Shown here piece after piece: positions 41,015 through 49,533 of a DNA stretch of 64,000 nucleotides. This DNA is from Micromonospora trifolii (GTDB lineage: Bacteria > Actinomycetota > Actinomycetes > Mycobacteriales > Micromonosporaceae). The stretch lies in the NCBI RefSeq assembly GCF_022229005.1, contig NZ_JAKKFD010000028.1, positions 24,063-88,062 of the forward strand, read 5' to 3'. Each line of letters begins with the position of its first letter. Position 1 is the stretch's first letter. The position numbers and the translations under genes are program-made. Under the pieces are notes generated by a model that worked only from the letters and a program-made list of their open reading frames with translations, made no database searches and had not been told where the DNA came from.

Positions 41015-42177
41015 TGGTCAAGCGCAGACCCGCAATCCTGGTCCTGGAGGACGGGCGCACGTTCCCCGGCGAGGCGTACGGCAGCGTCGGAGAGACCTTC
41101 GGCGAGGCGGTCTTCAACACCGGCATGACCGGTTACCAGGAGACCCTGACCGACCCGTCCTACCACCGTCAGGTGGTGGTGCAGACCGCGCCGCACATCG
41201 GCAACACCGGCGTCAACGGCGAGGACGACGAGTCCGGCCGGATCTGGGTGGCCGGCTACGTGGTGCGCGACCCGGCCCGGATCGGCTCGAACTGGCGGGC
41301 CACCGGTGGCCTTGAGGACCGCCTCGCCACCGAGGGCGTGGTGGGCATCAGCGGTGTGGACACCCGGGCGCTGACCCGGCACCTGCGCGAGCGGGGCGCC
41401 ATGCGGGTGGGTATCTCCAGCATCGACAACGACCCGCAGAGCCTGCTGGCCCGGGTCCGCCAGGCGCCGCAGATGGTCGGCGCCGACCTGTCCGCCGAGG
41501 TGAGCACTCCCGAGCCGTACGTCGTCGAGGCCCTGGGCGAGCACCGGTTCACAGTGGCCGCCCTGGACCTGGGCATCAAGCGCAACGTGCCGCGTCGGCT
41601 GGCCACCCGAGGGGTGACCACCCATGTGCTGCCGGCGTCGTCGAGCATCGACCAGATGCTCGCCACCGGCGCCGACGCGATCTTCCTGTCGCCCGGTCCG
41701 GGCGACCCGGCCACCGCCGACGCCCCGGTGGCGCTGGCCCGGGAGGCGCTGCGGCGGGAGGTGCCGCTGTTCGGCATCTGCTTCGGCAGCCAGATTCTCG
41801 GTCGGGCGCTCGGCTTCGGCACCTACAAGCTGGGCTACGGCCACCGGGGGATCAACCAGCCGGTGCTCGACCGGGTCACCGGCAAGGTCGAGGTGACCAG
41901 CCACAACCATGGCTTCGCGGTGCAGGTCCCCGGCTCGGGTGACGGCGCGGTCGTCCCCGACCAGGTGATCGACACCGACTTCGGTGGCGTACGGGTGTCG
42001 CACGTCTGCCTCAATGACAACGTGGTCGAGGGGCTGCGGGCCGTGGACCTGCCCGCGTTCACCGTCCAGTACCACCCGGAGGCGGCGGCCGGCCCGCACG
42101 ACGCGGACTACCTCTTCGACCGATTCGCCGACTTGATCGAGGGCCGGAACCACAGCAGGGGGCGCAGCAATGCCTAA
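41014..42177 (+). CDS. carA: Carbamoyl-phosphate synthase, small (glutaminase) subunit
   Basis: A 387-residue subunit that releases ammonia from glutamine for CarB. The N-terminal domain starts KRRPAILVLEDGRTFPGEAYGSVGETFGEAVFNTGMTGYQE. The class I glutaminase domain has the nucleophile in FGICFGSQILGRALG and the His-Glu pair in QYHPEAAAGPHD. The oxyanion strand is AIFLSPGPGDP. The ATG at 41014 shares a base with pyrC's stop. It overlaps carB by 8 bp. Confidence 0.97.
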   Translation: MVKRRPAILVLEDGRTFPGEAYGSVGETFGEAVFNTGMTGYQETLTDPSYHRQVVVQTAPHIGNTGVNGEDDESGRIWVAGYVVRDPARIGSNWRATGGLEDRLATEGVVGISGVDTRALTRHLRERGAMRVGISSIDNDPQSLLARVRQAPQMVGADLSAEVSTPEPYVVEALGEHRFTVAALDLGIKRNVPRRLATRGVTTHVLPASSSIDQMLATGADAIFLSPGPGDPATADAPVALAREALRREVPLFGICFGSQILGRALGFGTYKLGYGHRGINQPVLDRVTGKVEVTSHNHGFAVQVPGSGDGAVVPDQVIDTDFGGVRVSHVCLNDNVVEGLRAVDLPAFTVQYHPEAAAGPHDADYLFDRFADLIEGRNHSRGRSNA

Positions 42178-45100
42178 GCGGACCGATCTCAAGCACATCC
42201 TCGTGATCGGCTCCGGGCCGATCGTCATCGGGCAGGCCTGCGAGTTCGACTACTCCGGCACCCAGGCGTGCCGGGTGCTGCGCAGCGAGGGGATCCGGGT
42301 CAGCCTGGTCAACTCCAACCCGGCGACCATCATGACGGACCCGGAGTTCGCCGACGCCACCTACGTCGAGCCGATCACCCCGGAGTTCGTGGAGCTGGTC
42401 ATCGCCAAGGAGCGCCCGGACGCGATCCTCGCGACCCTCGGCGGGCAGACCGCGCTGAACACGGCCGTCGCCCTGCACGAGGCCGGCGTCCTGGAGAAGT
42501 ACGGCGTGGAGCTGATCGGCGCGAACATCGACGCCATCAACCGGGGCGAGGACCGGCAGCTGTTCAAGGAGATCGTGGCGAAGGCCGGCGTACGCCTCGG
42601 TGTCGACGATCCGACCGGGCTGGTGCCCCGCTCGCGGGTCTGCCACTCGATGGACGAGGTCGAGGCGACAGTCGCCGAGCTGGGCCTGCCGGTGGTGATC
42701 CGGCCGTCGTTCACCATGGGTGGCCTGGGTTCCGGCATGGCACACACCCCGGAGGACCTGACCCGCATCGCCGGTGACGGCCTGTCCGCCAGCCCGGTGC
42801 ACGAGGTGCTCATCGAGGAGAGCGTGCTCGGCTGGAAGGAGTACGAGCTCGAGTTGATGCGCGACCGGCACGACAACGTGGTGGTGGTCTGCTCGATCGA
42901 GAACATCGACCCGATGGGTGTGCACACCGGCGACAGCGTCACTGTGGCCCCGGCCATGACGCTCACCGACCGGGAGTACCAGCGCCTGCGTGACCTGGGC
43001 ATCGCCGTGCTGCGCGAGGTCGGGGTGGACACCGGCGGCTGCAACATCCAGTTCGCTGTCAACCCGGTCGACGGCCGGATCGTCGTGATCGAGATGAACC
43101 CCCGGGTGTCGCGGTCCTCGGCGCTGGCCTCCAAGGCGACCGGCTTCCCGATCGCGAAGATCGCCGCGAAGCTGGCCATCGGGTACACCCTCGACGAGAT
43201 CCCCAACGACATCACCCTGAAGACCCCTGCGGCGTTCGAGCCGACCCTCGACTACGTGGTGGTGAAGATCCCCCGGTTCGCGTTCGAGAAGTTCCCCGGC
43301 GCGGACCCGGAGCTGACCACCACGATGAAGTCGGTGGGCGAGGCGATGAGCCTCGGGCGCAACTTCACCGAGGCGCTGAACAAGGCGATGCGCTCGATGG
43401 AAACCAAGTCGGCCGGTTTCTGGAGTGTGCCGGACCCGGCGGGCGTCACCCTGGCGGACACTCTCGCCGCACTGCGGATCCCGCACGACGGCCGGCTGTA
43501 CACGGTGGAGCGGGCGCTGCGCCTCGGGGCGTCGATCGCCGAGGTGGCCGAGGCGTCCGGCGGGATCGACCCGTGGTTCCTGGACCAGATCGCCGCGCTG
43601 ATCGAGCTGCGCGACGAGATCGTCGACGCGCCGGTGCTCGACGCCGAGCTGCTGCGCCGCGCCAAGCGGGCCGGTCTGTCCGACCGGCAGCTCGCCGCGC
43701 TGCGCCCGGAGCTGGCCGCCGAGGACGGCGTACGGACCCTGCGGCACCGCCTCGACGTGCGCCCGGTCTACAAGACAGTGGACACCTGCGCGGCCGAGTT
43801 CGAGGCGACCACGCCGTACCACTACTCGACGTACGACCTGGAGAGCGAGGTCGTGCCGTCGGACCGGCCGAAGGTGCTGATCCTGGGCTCCGGCCCGAAC
43901 CGGATCGGGCAGGGCATCGAGTTCGACTACTCCTGCGTGCACGCCGTCCAGGCGTTGCGGTCGGCCGGTTACGAGACCGTCATGGTCAACTGCAACCCGG
44001 AGACGGTCTCCACCGACTACGACACCGCCGACCGGCTCTACTTCGAGCCGTTGACCTTCGAGGACGTCCTGGAGGTCTGGCACGCCGAGGACTCGTCCGG
44101 CCGGGCGGCCGGCGGGCCGGGCGTGGTCGGGGTGGTCGTCCAGCTCGGCGGGCAGACCCCGCTGGGGCTGGCGCAGCGGCTCAAGAACGCCGGTGTGCCG
44201 ATCGTCGGCACCTCCCCGGAGTCGATCCACCTGGCCGAGGAGCGCGGCGCGTTCGGCGCGGTGCTGGCCCGCGCCGGACTGCGCGCGCCGGCGCACGGCA
44301 TGGCCACCTCGTACGACGAGGCGAAGACGATCGCCGACGAGATCGGCTACCCGGTGCTGGTCCGGCCGTCGTACGTGCTGGGCGGGCGGGGCATGGAGAT
44401 CGTCTACGACGACCCGACGCTGCGCGACTACATCGGCCGGGCCACCGACATCTCCCCGGACCATCCGGTGCTGGTGGACCGGTTCCTCGACGACGCCATC
44501 GAGATCGACGTGGACGCGCTGTGCGACGCCGACGGCGAGGTCTACATCGGTGGCGTGATGGAGCACATCGAGGAGGCGGGTATCCACTCCGGCGACTCGT
44601 CCTGCGCGCTCCCGCCGATCACCCTCGCGGGCTCGCACCTGGTCGAGGTCCGCCGCTACACCGAGGCCATCGCGCGTGGTGTCGGGGTCCGTGGCCTGCT
44701 CAACGTGCAGTACGCCCTCAAGGACGACGTGCTCTACGTGCTGGAGGCCAACCCGCGCGCGTCGCGGACCGTCCCGTTCGTCTCCAAGGCCACGGCGGTG
44801 CCGCTGGCCAAGGCGGCGGCCCGGATCGCGCTCGGGGCGAGCATCGCCGAGCTGCGCGCCGAGGGTCTGCTGCCGGCGACGGGGGACGGGGGCACGATGC
44901 CCGCCGACGCGCCGGTCGCGGTCAAGGAGGCGGTGCTGCCGTTCAAGCGTTTCCGGACGCGCGCGGGCAAGGGGATCGACTCGCTGCTCGGGCCGGAGAT
45001 GAAGTCGACCGGCGAGGTGATGGGCATCGACACCAACTTCGGGCACGCCTTCGCCAAGAGCCAGTCGGCCGCGTACGGTTCGCTGCCGACCGCCGGGAAG

Positions 45101-45517
45101 ATCTTCGTCTCGGTGGCCAACCGGGACAAGCGCGGCATGATCTTCCCGATCAAGCGCCTGGCCGATCTGGGTTTCGAGATCGTCGCCACGGCCGGCACTG
45201 CCGAGGTGCTGCGCCGGCACGGCATCGCCTGTGAGCAGATCCGCAAGCACTACCAGGCCGGTGCGGGCGACGACGCGGTGTCGCTGATCGGCGGCGGCCA
45301 CGTGGCGCTGGTGATCAACACGCCGCAGGGCTCGGGCGCCAGCGCCCGTTCCGACGGCTACGAGATCCGCAGCGCGGCCGTCACCGCGGACATCCCCTGC
45401 ATCACCACGGTCCCCGGCGCCGCCGCGGCGGTGATGGGCATCGAGGCGCGGATCCGCGGTGACATGCAGGTCCGCCCCCTGCAGGACCTGCACGCCATCC
45501 TGCGGGCGGCCCGGTGA
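42170..45517 (+). CDS. carB: Carbamoyl-phosphate synthase, large subunit
   Basis: A 1115-residue synthase with two homologous ATP-grasp halves. LVIGSGPIVIGQACEFDYSGTQACRVL starts the first and ILGSGPNRIGQGIEFDYSCVHAVQAL the second. Glycine loops FTMGGLGSGMAHTPEDL and YVLGGRGMEIVYDD follow in each half. The C-terminal methylglyoxal-synthase-like domain (FVSVANRDKRGMIFPIKRLADLGFEIVATAGTAEVLRRHGI) binds UMP or ornithine effectors. It is coupled to carA and to pyrD (GTGA). Confidence 0.98.
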   Translation: MPKRTDLKHILVIGSGPIVIGQACEFDYSGTQACRVLRSEGIRVSLVNSNPATIMTDPEFADATYVEPITPEFVELVIAKERPDAILATLGGQTALNTAVALHEAGVLEKYGVELIGANIDAINRGEDRQLFKEIVAKAGVRLGVDDPTGLVPRSRVCHSMDEVEATVAELGLPVVIRPSFTMGGLGSGMAHTPEDLTRIAGDGLSASPVHEVLIEESVLGWKEYELELMRDRHDNVVVVCSIENIDPMGVHTGDSVTVAPAMTLTDREYQRLRDLGIAVLREVGVDTGGCNIQFAVNPVDGRIVVIEMNPRVSRSSALASKATGFPIAKIAAKLAIGYTLDEIPNDITLKTPAAFEPTLDYVVVKIPRFAFEKFPGADPELTTTMKSVGEAMSLGRNFTEALNKAMRSMETKSAGFWSVPDPAGVTLADTLAALRIPHDGRLYTVERALRLGASIAEVAEASGGIDPWFLDQIAALIELRDEIVDAPVLDAELLRRAKRAGLSDRQLAALRPELAAEDGVRTLRHRLDVRPVYKTVDTCAAEFEATTPYHYSTYDLESEVVPSDRPKVLILGSGPNRIGQGIEFDYSCVHAVQALRSAGYETVMVNCNPETVSTDYDTADRLYFEPLTFEDVLEVWHAEDSSGRAAGGPGVVGVVVQLGGQTPLGLAQRLKNAGVPIVGTSPESIHLAEERGAFGAVLARAGLRAPAHGMATSYDEAKTIADEIGYPVLVRPSYVLGGRGMEIVYDDPTLRDYIGRATDISPDHPVLVDRFLDDAIEIDVDALCDADGEVYIGGVMEHIEEAGIHSGDSSCALPPITLAGSHLVEVRRYTEAIARGVGVRGLLNVQYALKDDVLYVLEANPRASRTVPFVSKATAVPLAKAAARIALGASIAELRAEGLLPATGDGGTMPADAPVAVKEAVLPFKRFRTRAGKGIDSLLGPEMKSTGEVMGIDTNFGHAFAKSQSAAYGSLPTAGKIFVSVANRDKRGMIFPIKRLADLGFEIVATAGTAEVLRRHGIACEQIRKHYQAGAGDDAVSLIGGGHVALVINTPQGSGASARSDGYEIRSAAVTADIPCITTVPGAAAAVMGIEARIRGDMQVRPLQDLHAILRAAR

Positions 45518-46560
45518 CACTGTTCGAGCAGGCGGTACGGCCGTGGTTGTTCCGGCTCGGGGGCGGCGACGCCGAGGCGGCGCACGAGTGGACGCTGCGG
45601 CGGTTGGCGGCCCTGTCGCGGCGGCCGGCCGCGCTCGCCGCGCTGCGGGCCCGCTACGCGGTCGACGCGCCGCGCACTGTGTTCGGGGTGCGGTTCCCCA
45701 ACCCGGTCGGGTTGGCCGCCGGTATGGACAAGGACGGCGCGGCGTTGCCGGCCTGGCCGGCGCTCGGCTTCGGTTTCGTGGAGGTCGGCACTGTCACCGC
45801 GCACGCCCAGCCGGGCAACCCCCGGCCGCGGCTGTTCCGGCTGCCGGCCAGCGAGGCGGTGGTCAACCGGATGGGCTTCAACAACGCCGGGGCCGCCGCG
45901 CTGGCCGCCCGGCTGGCGGCGGCGCCGCGCCCGCTCGGGGTGCCGCTGGGCATCTCGCTGGGCAAGTCCAAGGTGACCCCGCTGGACGAGGCGGTCGAGG
46001 ACTACCTCGCCTCGTACCGGGCGCTGCGCGGGCACGGCGACTACTTCGCGGTGAACGTGTCCTCGCCGAACACCCCGGGTCTGCGGTCGTTGCAGGACCG
46101 CGCCCACCTGGACGCGCTGCTCGGCGCGCTGGTGGGGGAGAAGCCGGTGCTGGTCAAGATCGCACCAGACCTGACCGAGGCGGCGATCGCCGAGCTGTTG
46201 GAGGTCTGCCTGGCCCGGGGCGCCGCCGGGGTGATCGCCACCAACACCACGCTGTCCCGTGACGGGCTGGCCGGCGTCGACGTCGAGCGGGGCGGGCAGG
46301 CCGGTGGCCTCTCCGGTCGGCCGCTCACCGGGCGGGCCCGCGACGTGGTCGCCTTCGTCCACTCCGAGACCGGCGGCCGGCTGCCGATCATCGGCGTCGG
46401 CGGGGTGCTGGACCCGGACGACGCGGCGCGGATGTTCGATGCCGGCGCCGCCCTGGTGCAGCTCTACACCGGCTTCATCTACCGGGGACCGGCCCTGGTC
46501 CGCGCCGCCGCCCGAGCGGCGGCCGCAACGGCGGCACCGGATCCGGTCGCCGGCCGGTGA
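45514..46560 (+). CDS. pyrD: Dihydroorotate dehydrogenase (quinone), class 2
   Basis: A 348-residue FMN enzyme on the inner face of the membrane. The N-terminal amphipathic lead TLFEQAVRPWLFRLGGGDAEAAHEWTLRRLA is the class 2 membrane helix pair. NPVGLAAGMDKDG, FAVNVSSPNTPGLR (catalytic Ser), VLVKIAPDLT, IATNTT and GVGGVLDPDDAARMFDAGAALVQLYTGFIYRGP follow. The GTG overlaps the carB stop. It ends the coupled pyr run; a large palindrome and bioA separate it from pyrF. Confidence 0.96.
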   Translation: MTLFEQAVRPWLFRLGGGDAEAAHEWTLRRLAALSRRPAALAALRARYAVDAPRTVFGVRFPNPVGLAAGMDKDGAALPAWPALGFGFVEVGTVTAHAQPGNPRPRLFRLPASEAVVNRMGFNNAGAAALAARLAAAPRPLGVPLGISLGKSKVTPLDEAVEDYLASYRALRGHGDYFAVNVSSPNTPGLRSLQDRAHLDALLGALVGEKPVLVKIAPDLTEAAIAELLEVCLARGAAGVIATNTTLSRDGLAGVDVERGGQAGGLSGRPLTGRARDVVAFVHSETGGRLPIIGVGGVLDPDDAARMFDAGAALVQLYTGFIYRGPALVRAAARAAAATAAPDPVAGR

Positions 46561-46640
46561 TCGGCCCCGGCCCGGTGCTGACCCGGCGCAACCGGGTGCC
46601 GGGTCCGCTCCGCGTCGACGAGCACACGCCCGCTGTTGCC

Positions 46641-46723
46641 CCTTTGCTCTGCACCCCTGGGTGCGCCACCGGGAGCGCGACACCCGGCCACCGGGTGTCG
46701 CGTCCGCGGGTGCAGAGCAAAGG
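46641..46723. repeat. Nested perfect palindrome between pyrD and bioA
   Basis: Outer arms CCTTTGCTCTGCACCC (46641-46656) and GGGTGCAGAGCAAAGG (46708-46723) are a perfect 16-bp match. Inside is a 12-bp perfect hairpin, CGCGACACCCGG (46676-46687) / CCGGGTGTCGCG (46691-46702), and a small CACCC/GGGTG pair. Folded, this would be a multi-arm structure. It probably stops transcription from the pyr operon and resembles other dispersed elements in this window. The surrounding 46561-46828 gap shows no gene. Confidence 0.8.
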
Positions 46724-46828
46724 CAGCGGAAATGGAAACGGCGGCGGCGGGGGAGGCGGCGGCGGAGCGGTTCCACCCGGCCGCAGGACGTCCGCCGTCC
46801 GGACCGCTTGAGGCACGAAGGAGTACGC

Positions 46829-48103
46829 GTGACACCCGAGGAGATCCTGGCCGCTGACCGGGCGCACGTCTGGCACCCGTACGCCGCGCTGCCGCCGGTC
46901 AACCCGCCGTACGTGGTGCGCGGCGCCGAGGGGGTACGGCTCACCCTGGCCGACGGGCGGGAGTTGGTGGACGGGATGTCGTCCTGGTGGGCGGCGATCC
47001 ACGGGTACCGGCACCCGGTGCTGGACGCCGCGGTGACCGACCAGCTCGGCCGGATGAGCCACGTGATGTTCGGCGGCCTCACCCACGAGCCGGCGGTGCA
47101 GCTGGCCCGGACCCTGGTCGAACTGACCCCGGACGGCCTGGAGCACGTGTTCCTGGCCGACTCCGGCTCGGTCAGTGTCGAGGTGGCGGTGAAGATGTGC
47201 CTGCAGTACCAGCGGGCCGTCGGCCGGCCGCAGCGGCGCCGGCTGGCGACCTGGCGGGGCGGCTACCACGGCGACACGTTCCACCCGATGAGTGTCTGCG
47301 ACCCGGAGGGCGGGATGCACCACCTGTGGGGCGACGTGCTGCCCCGGCAGGTGTTCGCCCCGGTGCCGCCGGGCGGCTTCACCGACCCGCCGGACGACGC
47401 GTACGTGGCGGCGCTGGTGGAGACGGTCGAGCGGCACGCCGACGAGCTGGCCGCCGTGATCGTCGAGCCCGTCGTCCAGGGCGCCGGTGGGATGCGCTTT
47501 CACCACCCGGGTTACCTGCGGGTGCTGCGTGAGGTGACCCGCGCGCACGGGATCCTGCTGATCTTCGACGAGATCGCCACCGGGTTCGGCCGTACCGGCG
47601 AGATGTTCGCCGCCGAGCACGCCGGGGTGACGCCGGACGTGCTCTGCGTGGGCAAGGCGCTGACCGGCGGGTACCTGACCCTCGCGGCGACAGTGTGCAC
47701 AGCGGAGGTCGCCCGGGGCATCTCGGCGTCCGGCGTGCTGGCGCATGGGCCCACCTTCATGGGCAACCCGTTGGCCTGCGCGGTGGCGAACGCCTCGATC
47801 GGGCTGCTGCGGGCCGGAGACTGGGCCGGCCAGGTCGCCAGGGTCGGCGCCGGCCTGCGCGCCGGTCTGGAGCCCCTGCGCGGCACGCCGGGCGTGGCCG
47901 ACGTACGGGTCCTCGGCGCGATCGGCGTGGTCCAGCTCGATCATGAGGTCGATCTCGGCGCGGCGACCGCTGCCGCTGTCGCCCAGGGGGTGTGGCTGCG
48001 TCCGTTCCGCGACCTGATCTACACGATGCCGCCGTACGTCACCGACGACGTCGACCTGGCCCGGATCGCGACCGGGGTGGCGGCGGCGGTGGCGGCTGGC
48101 TGA
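46829..48103 (+). CDS. bioA: Adenosylmethionine-8-amino-7-oxononanoate aminotransferase
   Basis: A 424-residue PLP enzyme of biotin synthesis, taking the amino group from SAM. WHPYAALPPVNPP and DGMSSWWAAIHGYRHPVLDAAV are diagnostic BioA segments (SSWW near the substrate). The PLP site is LLIFDEIATGFGRTGEMFA with the Schiff-base Lys in VLCVGKALTGGYLTLAATV. GTG 46829 follows GAAGGAG; longer frames upstream are pyrD shadows. No other bio gene is in the window, so it is an orphan between pyrD and pyrF. The rest of the pathway must be elsewhere. Confidence 0.94.
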   Translation: MTPEEILAADRAHVWHPYAALPPVNPPYVVRGAEGVRLTLADGRELVDGMSSWWAAIHGYRHPVLDAAVTDQLGRMSHVMFGGLTHEPAVQLARTLVELTPDGLEHVFLADSGSVSVEVAVKMCLQYQRAVGRPQRRRLATWRGGYHGDTFHPMSVCDPEGGMHHLWGDVLPRQVFAPVPPGGFTDPPDDAYVAALVETVERHADELAAVIVEPVVQGAGGMRFHHPGYLRVLREVTRAHGILLIFDEIATGFGRTGEMFAAEHAGVTPDVLCVGKALTGGYLTLAATVCTAEVARGISASGVLAHGPTFMGNPLACAVANASIGLLRAGDWAGQVARVGAGLRAGLEPLRGTPGVADVRVLGAIGVVQLDHEVDLGAATAAAVAQGVWLRPFRDLIYTMPPYVTDDVDLARIATGVAAAVAAG

Positions 48104-48132
48104 GTCGGCCCGCCACCGGGTCGACGGGTTAC

Positions 48133-48153
48133 CCGGGCGGGTCATCCGCCCGG
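48133..48153 (+). terminator. Short GC hairpin between bioA and pyrF
   Basis: CCGGGCGG, loop GTCAT, CCGCCCGG, 29 bp after the bioA stop and just before the pyrF ribosome site. It may terminate bioA or lie in the pyrF leader. Confidence 0.45.
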
Positions 48154-48175
48154 ACGAGAAGAGGGGAACACTCCG

Positions 48176-49012
48176 ATGGAGAGCTTCGGTACCCGGCTGC
48201 ACCGGGCGATCACCGAGCGGGGCCCACTCTGTGTGGGCATCGACCCGCATCCCGGTCTGCTGGCCCAGTGGGGCCTCCCGGACGACGTTCAGGGGCTCGA
48301 CCGGTTCAGCCGGACAGTGGTGGAAGCACTCGGTGACCGGGTTGCGGTAGTCAAGCCTCAGTCGGCCTTTTTCGAGCGGTTCGGGTCCCGAGGTGTGGCG
48401 ATTCTTGAGTCAACTATCCGACAGTTACGAGATGCCGGCTCGCTCGTTCTGCTCGACGTCAAGCGCGGCGACATCGGATCGACGGTGAGCGCGTACGCCT
48501 CCGCGTACCTTGATCCATCCAGCCCCGTGTATGTCGACGCGGTCACCGCGAGCCCCTACCTCGGCGTCGGTTCGCTGGCGCCGATGTTCGAGCTGGCCGC
48601 TGAGCACAGCGGCGGGGTGTTCGTGTTGGCCCTCACCTCCAACCCCGAGGGCGCGGCCGTGCAGCGGGCCGTCACGGCCGACGGCCGCACCGTGGCGCAA
48701 ACCGTGATCGACGAGATTTCCCAGCTCAACCGGGGTGCGTCCCCGCTCGGGAGCTTCGGCCTGGTGGTCGGCGCGACCATCGGTGACACCGGTCACGACC
48801 TCTCCGGTGTGGGTGGCCCACTGCTCGCTCCGGGGCTCGGCGCGCAGGGTGCCGGCGCAGCCGATCTGCGTACCGTCTTCGGTTCGAGCCTCGCCTCGGT
48901 GCTCCCGTCGTACTCCCGGGAAGTGCTCTCGGCAGGCCCTGATGTGGCCGCGCTGCGGGCCGCCGCGGACCGCGTGTTGGTCGACTGCCGGGCCGTCCTG
49001 CCTGCCCGGTGA
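48176..49012 (+). CDS. pyrF: Orotidine 5'-phosphate decarboxylase, type 2
   Basis: A 278-residue TIM-barrel enzyme that makes UMP. GPLCVGIDPHPGLLAQWGLPDD and the catalytic LLDVKRGDIGSTVSAYA (Asp-Lys-x-x-Asp) mark the long actinobacterial form. NPEGAAVQRAV and the phosphate-binding GLVVGATIG follow. ATG 48176 lies behind AGAAGAGGGG. It is detached from the pyr operon by bioA. Codons about 70-90 (48340-48430) use GTA, CCT, TTT, ATT, TCA, ACT and one TTA (48425), unlike the rest of the gene. Confidence 0.95.
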   Translation: MESFGTRLHRAITERGPLCVGIDPHPGLLAQWGLPDDVQGLDRFSRTVVEALGDRVAVVKPQSAFFERFGSRGVAILESTIRQLRDAGSLVLLDVKRGDIGSTVSAYASAYLDPSSPVYVDAVTASPYLGVGSLAPMFELAAEHSGGVFVLALTSNPEGAAVQRAVTADGRTVAQTVIDEISQLNRGASPLGSFGLVVGATIGDTGHDLSGVGGPLLAPGLGAQGAGAADLRTVFGSSLASVLPSYSREVLSAGPDVAALRAAADRVLVDCRAVLPAR

Positions 49013-49190
49013 CTGACTGACGGGTCGGTCACTCTACGGTGATCATGCGGCCCCCACGTTGCCGAAAGCTCCGTTGGCCGCTAGTTTTCCCCGCGCTGGG
49101 AACCATGGACCCCTTGGTTCACAGCGACACCACGTTTCACAGATGCGGCGGTGCGCCCCGCCCGCCGCGATAGGGACCTGAGGAGAACTG

Positions 49191-49508
49191 GTGCCGCTCC
49201 CGTCACTGACCCCCGAACAACGCGCTGCCGCGCTCGAGAAGGCCGCGGAGATCCGCAAGGCCCGTGCTCAGCTGAAGGAGCAGCTCAAGCAGGGCAAGAC
49301 CACCCTCGGTGCCGTCCTCGAGCGGGCCGAGAGCGACGACGTCGTTGGCAAGCTCAAGGTGTCGGCCGTCCTGCAGGCCATGCCGGGCATCGGCAAGATC
49401 CGGGCTACCCAGATCATGGAGAAGCTCAAGATCGCCGACAGCCGTCGCCTGCGTGGCCTCGGCGAGCAGCAGCGCAAGGCACTGCTTGGAGAGTTCGCCG
49501 CCAACTGA
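49191..49508 (+). CDS. mihF: Actinobacterial integration host factor
   Basis: A 105-residue DNA-binding nucleoid protein. The N-terminal helix LTPEQRAAALEKAAEIRKARAQLKEQLKQGKTTL and the helix-two-turn-helix end (KVSAVLQAMPGIGKIRATQIMEKLKIADSRRLRGLGEQQRKALL) are characteristic; PGIGK-x-RA is the DNA-contacting loop. GTG 49191 follows GAGGAGAAC. The upstream 178 bp hold a GAACCA/TGGTTC dyad (49100-49120) but no sure promoter. The mihF-gmk-rpoZ order is conserved in actinobacteria. Confidence 0.96.
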   Translation: MPLPSLTPEQRAAALEKAAEIRKARAQLKEQLKQGKTTLGAVLERAESDDVVGKLKVSAVLQAMPGIGKIRATQIMEKLKIADSRRLRGLGEQQRKALLGEFAAN

Positions 49509-49533
49509 ACCTGGCAGCGTGTAGAAACAAGCA

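Noticed and set aside
42059..45520. A 1153-codon minus-strand ORF antisense to carB
   Set aside because: Same reason: carB motifs run the whole length of the plus strand and the antisense product has no recognisable fold.
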